64,000 nt of DNA from Sinonovacula constricta. Lineage: Eukaryota; Mollusca; Bivalvia; Cardiida; Solecurtidae. A program made the position numbers and the translations under genes. The stretch is taken from the NCBI GenBank assembly GCA_007844125.1, contig CM017568.1, forward strand, positions 8,613,573 through 8,677,572. Direction: 5' to 3'. The notes under the pieces are model-generated. The model was not told where the DNA came from. It saw only the letters and a program-made list of their open reading frames with translations, and made no database searches. Within the stretch, counting starts at the first letter, position 1, and each line of letters starts with the position of its first letter. This document shows positions 59,954 to 64,000 of this stretch, in pieces.

Positions 59954-60491
59954 ATTTGCAGAAAGCAAAATAAGTGTTAGCTTACAGTTTGTCCCTTTAG
60001 GAAATGTCCCTTTAATAGTCCAATTAATAATCCAACGTCGAAATAATCCTGAAGAGCTTTCGGTAGAATGTCCTCGTAGATAAGCACAGTTGAAATAATC
60101 CAAAGGTAGAACAATACACGAATGTTAATACTATAATTCCAAATCCAACAATATAATATTTATATCACTGTAGAATAAAGTTAAGTCCTTAAGATCTAAT
60201 TTAGAAGCTGCAAGTATTTCCAAACTATATGTCCAAACTCTAAAGCAGCTTTAAACTTGATAACTATCGTTGCGCATGCGTCAAAAGATGGTGGTCAACA
60301 TTTTTTGAATCTGAGAAAACAAATGCTTTTATTTGGATTTATCGGTGGAATTTCTCATAACTTGGATCTAAAATTGTCATTTTTGTGATAAGTTTGTGTA
60401 TCTGTTTTTCTCTGGACTTGGGCGCCATTTGATATGATGTATTGGATCAGATATTCGTTTGACGTTTGAAAGCAGGTCCGCTTAGAGACAT

Positions 60492-61466
60492 TTGACTTCT
60501 TGCAGAGATTTGGATTTACTGTTGAATTTAGCGGATGTGCGTGGTGCTTTCCTGAAGGACATGGATAGTAGTGGTGCAAATCAGGACGTGGTAAATATGG
60601 ACGCGGAGTACAATAATGACACATTATCTCGTTCTCCTGTTCAGCATGTTGATTGTGACCAATATTGCGGCAATAGCGTTGACTCTGTGTATACACAGCC
60701 GTCAGGTGATATTCAAAACTAAGATGAATTGTCAAAAGTGTCAAATTCACGAAAAAAAAAAACAGAGTAAGTTTTAGTGTAAGTTCCCAGCTATCACCTG
60801 AAGATTTTAAGCTGCTCTCCATCGATGAAAAGCTGGCTCTTCCATCGATGAAAAGCTGGCATTAATGTATAGTGAAATTTCATCTGTATGCCAGATTTTA
60901 GACATTTGTAATAACCTTCAATCCAAAGTCTCCACTATAGAGAGTGATACTGGTCAGCAAAACACAAGATTAGCGTATCTAGAATGCAAGACTATTGACC
61001 TTGAAGCGCGCATGTAGCAATCCCCATATGAAGACAGTGCAAATGAGCTATGCAAGTTCATCAAAGAAAAACTAGGTATTGAAGATCGCCTAGCAATCCC
61101 TAGGGTCCATCGTCTGGGGCGCTACCGAAGGGGTAAAGCCAGGCCGATCATCGCACTTTTCCTTGATTTTCGTGACACTGAGCTGATTCTGTCAAAAGCC
61201 TCAAAATTGAGAAACACTTCCTTCAGCATCAACAGGCATAACCCAAAGGAAATCGCAAATTCTAGGAAAACATTGTGGCGGAAGTGAAACGTCTTCGACA
61301 GCAGACCCCCCAGAGTACAGTTGCACTTGTATACCCAGCCAAGATTGTTGTCAATAGCCGTGTACACTCTGATATGTTCCCCAATTTGAACCTCATTTTA
61401 TCTGGCAATCGTGGCAATATCAACCGAATCCACAGTGTAAATCCCACATACCGTAAGTACCGTTAG
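60492..61466 (+). pseudogene. LINE ORF1 (broken)
   Basis: Segments in three frames: an N-terminal piece starting MTSCRDLDLLLN, a middle CKTIDLEAR piece, and a C-terminal domain with RVHRLGRYRRGKARPIIA, NRHNPKEIANSRKTLW and VKRLRQQTPQSTVALVY. These are the ORF1 RNA-binding domain motifs shared with 31694-32557. Confidence 0.72.
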
Positions 61467-61836
61467 TGCTCGAATCATGTGCTACACAGCTAAACACAAA
61501 GCAAGTAAACATCCAACAAGACACAGCAGCCTTGTCACAATCCGAATCAGCACAAGATCCTAGTGCAAATCGGGCAAATGTGTCCATGTCTAACTTAGTC
61601 ATGCACAGGCGGGAGTCACGATCGCCACGTGCAATGAACTGTCAGCGTGGAATACATCCAACCAGGCATATAGCGAACAAATCCCCTCCAAAGGCGGATC
61701 CAACTCCTGACTTTAGACGGCCATGGGCAAATACACACTCCGCCTAGTCCGATTAGGATATTTCGGGGTCTTCATCTGAAAATAAAAGCAACAATAATAA
61801 AGCAAAAACATTTAACAACAGGATCAACAATGAATT

Positions 61837-63780
61837 GTGCATCTTGAAAGTAGGTGCTCTAAATGTTAGTGGCTTAAAAAGGAAACTGGACTACCCTGAT
61901 TTTGTTGAATATGTGCATGACTTCGACATCGTCTGCATCTCAGAGACGCATACCGATTCATCCTGACATAACGAATATTGGTGGTTACAATTTTATTGCC
62001 AAACATAGATCACAGGCATAAAAACGTAAGTCCGAAGGCATTACTATTTATGTTAGAAATAGTCTTGTGTCTTTTGTAAATGTCAGTAAAAAGCGCTTGC
62101 GAGTACATACTGTGAATAACTGTTAGCTGTTCTCTAACAACTAACAATGAACCCCTTATAATAGGAGCCTTATATGTGCTTCCAGATTTCTTGACAATGA
62201 CCAGTTATCTACCTTCGAGTCTGAAATATGTGATAAATGTTCTACATTTAAACATATAATTCTAATTGACGACACTAACTTCAGAACTGCTAAGCTAAGC
62301 GACTTTCTCCCGTCAGATCCGGCCAATGATGATTTGTTTGACAAATATGACGAAACTAGACCTATTTTAAATAAACATACTATTCTAGAAAGTCTTGGTA
62401 TCCCACTGGAACGATGTTCATTAGACAATAGAACTAATTCCAATGGAATACGTTAAATTGAAATATACAGAAATAACAACTTGTTTATCTTAAATGGCAG
62501 AATCAATTAAGATAAAGGTATAGGATCCCTTACATTAAGAAATAAGTCAGTAAAAGACTATGCCATAGCTACAGCAGAATGTTTATATTTCAAATCCTCT
62601 TTTGATTCATCGCCGACTGACTATTTATTCTCAGATGGTCACAGCACAATCATTTTAGAGCTTTCGTCAGATATCGTTACAACGCCAGAAACCATTACCC
62701 ATCACCCATCCTTAAAGAAAATACAATCAACAATGAAGCTATCCCAAACAATAAGCCAACGTGGAAACCTGAACTTACAGATGAATTTAAACGTAAAATA
62801 AACCAATCCAAAGTTACACAATTTATTGAAAAACTCTCACATGAAAAACATACTCTTGAACTCATTGAATCAATAACACAAGAAATAAACAATATATTTG
62901 ATGTGGCCGCAAAAACAACATTTCCATCCACAGAAAATAATCACCGTTGCTCTAAATACAAACATGTATGTTGCGGTCCTAAATGTAACAAGGCTAGGCA
63001 AATTTATCATTCAGCCAAACGAGCATTCAATAAAAATTGAACAGAAGTCAATAAAACTAACCGTACGTAACGAAGTACATCATACAAGCGAATTATGAAC
63101 TATTACATAAAAAGACATAACACAAAACCCAACAAAAACTCAGAGCACTACATGATAAAAACCCAAAACAGTACATGTATAAATAAAAACTTCCAAAAGT
63201 GTACAAAATATGCCATCCGTAGACAAATTGTATGAGCATTTTAAGAACATCAACATGAATAACTTACCTATTAAATCAACATTTAACTATAGTAACTCTA
63301 CAGAAAATGAATATTTGAATGCAACAATTTCAGAATTGGAAATATCAAACTGCATCAAAAATCTGAAAAACAAAAAGGCTGTTAGTCCAGCAGACAATAT
63401 ACTAAATTTATATATAAAAACAACTAAAGATACCATGCTACCTTTGTATAAACAGCTTTTTAACTCCGTATTAAACACTTGGTGTTTACCAAAATCTTGG
63501 TTAGAAGGCTTTATCATACCTTTTTTCAAAAACAAAGGAGAGTCCACTGATGTTAAAAATTATCGCCCAATTACAATACTTAGCTGTCTTGGTAAAGTTT
63601 TTACCTCGTTTCTTAGTTGTGGATTATGCAACTTTTTAGAAATAGTGATATTCTTTCCAAAAGCTAAGCTCGTTTCAGCAAAGGTTTCTGTGATATGTGG
63701 CATCTCCGAATTAACATGAATAAAACTAAATTAATTGTAATTGGCGCAAATTGTAGAAGGCATGAGAGACCTCTGTTCCC
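61837..63780 (+). pseudogene. LINE ORF2 (broken)
   Basis: The endonuclease start reads LKVGALNVSGLKRKLDYPDF then DIVCISETHTDSS. The 62700-62940 region has PTWKPELTDEFKRK. RT includes SWLEGFIIPFFKNKGESTD then YRPITILSCLGKVFTSFL. After AKLVSAK the sequence jumps to WHLRINMNKTKLIVIG, which normally follows the YADD motif, so the catalytic core is deleted. Confidence 0.75.
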
Positions 63781-63814
63781 AATCTGTGAACAGACTGATG
63801 ACATCGGTCGGGAA

Positions 63815-64000
63815 TGACGGGAATGACGACAGACTGAGCTAAGCTGCTTAGCGTGCGTCCAGCTCGCTGAGGTTTGTTTAATTTCCTGGAGTATGTTATT
63901 TTGTTAATATGTTCTTGATTGTACCATAAATCAGGGCGGCCTACAGAGGTAAGTATGGTTTTAATCTTTTCAATCCATTTAAAATGTGTTTTGCATAGAT
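63815..64000 (-). pseudogene. Inverted LINE C-terminal segment at window end
   Basis: Read on the minus strand: CKTHFKWIEKIKTILTSVGR then PDLWYNQEHINKITYS. This matches EFKWIGKITSTFISIDRPDI in the C-terminal part of the 27-32 kb element. It therefore lies in the opposite orientation to the LINE immediately upstream and continues beyond the window. Confidence 0.65.

Larger units (their letters stand above)
60300..63800 (+). mobile_element. Decayed LINE, plus strand (same family as 26.8-32.7 kb)
   Basis: ORF1 pieces at 60492-61466, endonuclease at about 61840-62690 and RT at 62750-63780 follow in order. ORF1 and RT motifs match the minus-strand element at 27-32 kb (for example TILSCLGK(L/V)FTS in both). 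Frameshifts, an internal RT deletion that removes the catalytic YADD region, and loss of the 3' part make it inactive. The 5' boundary is uncertain. Confidence 0.8.

Overview
The window looks like AT-rich, repeat-laden animal DNA, most probably from a bivalve mollusc. This is inferred from small exons with GT..AG introns, Cys-rich secreted modules, tRNA-derived SINEs, decayed non-LTR retrotransposons and very abundant simple repeats; no species can be named. No rRNA, CRISPR array, operon or prokaryotic gene organisation was seen. Nearly all long reading frames are translations of microsatellites or transposon debris.

The real protein-coding content that I can support is a pair of paralogous, divergently transcribed genes for secreted proteins. 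Gene A is on the minus strand with coding exons between 8833 and 2292. It has 6 exons and predicts 218 aa. Gene B is on the plus strand with coding exons between 16004 and 25422. It has 11 exons and predicts 384 aa. I assembled both exon by exon: each has an 18-residue signal peptide followed by small cysteine modules, every intron is phase 1, and every internal exon is symmetric. The modules are half-domains of the von Willebrand factor type C (VWC) fold. CCxxC-type second halves (SD2) and CNxCxC-type first halves (SD1) sit on separate exons, and each protein ends with one complete VWC split over two exons. The SD1 exons also fit the C-terminal part of the pacifastin protease-inhibitor signature. 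Gene B is the expanded version: the SD2a-SD2b pair is duplicated and SD1 is triplicated. Gene A keeps one of each and has a wrecked copy of the SD2c exon. A third, isolated VWC-like exon lies at 42.25-42.40 kb on the minus strand.

Region by region: 0-1.25 kb, copies of a dispersed repeat with a local 47-bp tandem array. 2.3-8.84 kb, gene A with a SINE in intron 2. 8.84-16.0 kb, the shared upstream region, with TA, triplet and acidic-coding microsatellites, a SINE and a dispersed repeat. 16.0-25.5 kb, gene B. 26.6-32.83 kb, a nearly full-length but broken LINE on the minus strand bracketed by a 155-bp direct repeat that looks like an exceptionally long target-site duplication. 32.8-37.7 kb, apparently empty. 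37.7-38.9 kb, a giant ACT-type microsatellite. 39.0-41.2 kb, a plus-strand LINE relic. 42.0-44.1 kb, the stray VWC exon and a 93-codon unknown frame. 46.1-46.9 kb, a LINE 3' fragment. 47-50.8 kb, microsatellites. 50.83-58.98 kb, a large inverted-repeat structure (arms about 1.85-1.89 kb) whose 4.4-kb interior carries a 1.4-kb array of a 29-bp minisatellite. 59.68-59.95 kb, a complete tRNA-derived SINE with a perfect 12-bp target-site duplication. 60.3-64.0 kb, a decayed plus-strand LINE followed by an inverted LINE segment running off the window.

How the genes may work together: A and B probably encode extracellular, disulfide-rich proteins made from the same module set, perhaps modulators of growth-factor signalling, matrix proteins or protease inhibitors. 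Shared function is inferred from homology and arrangement; no expression evidence is available here.
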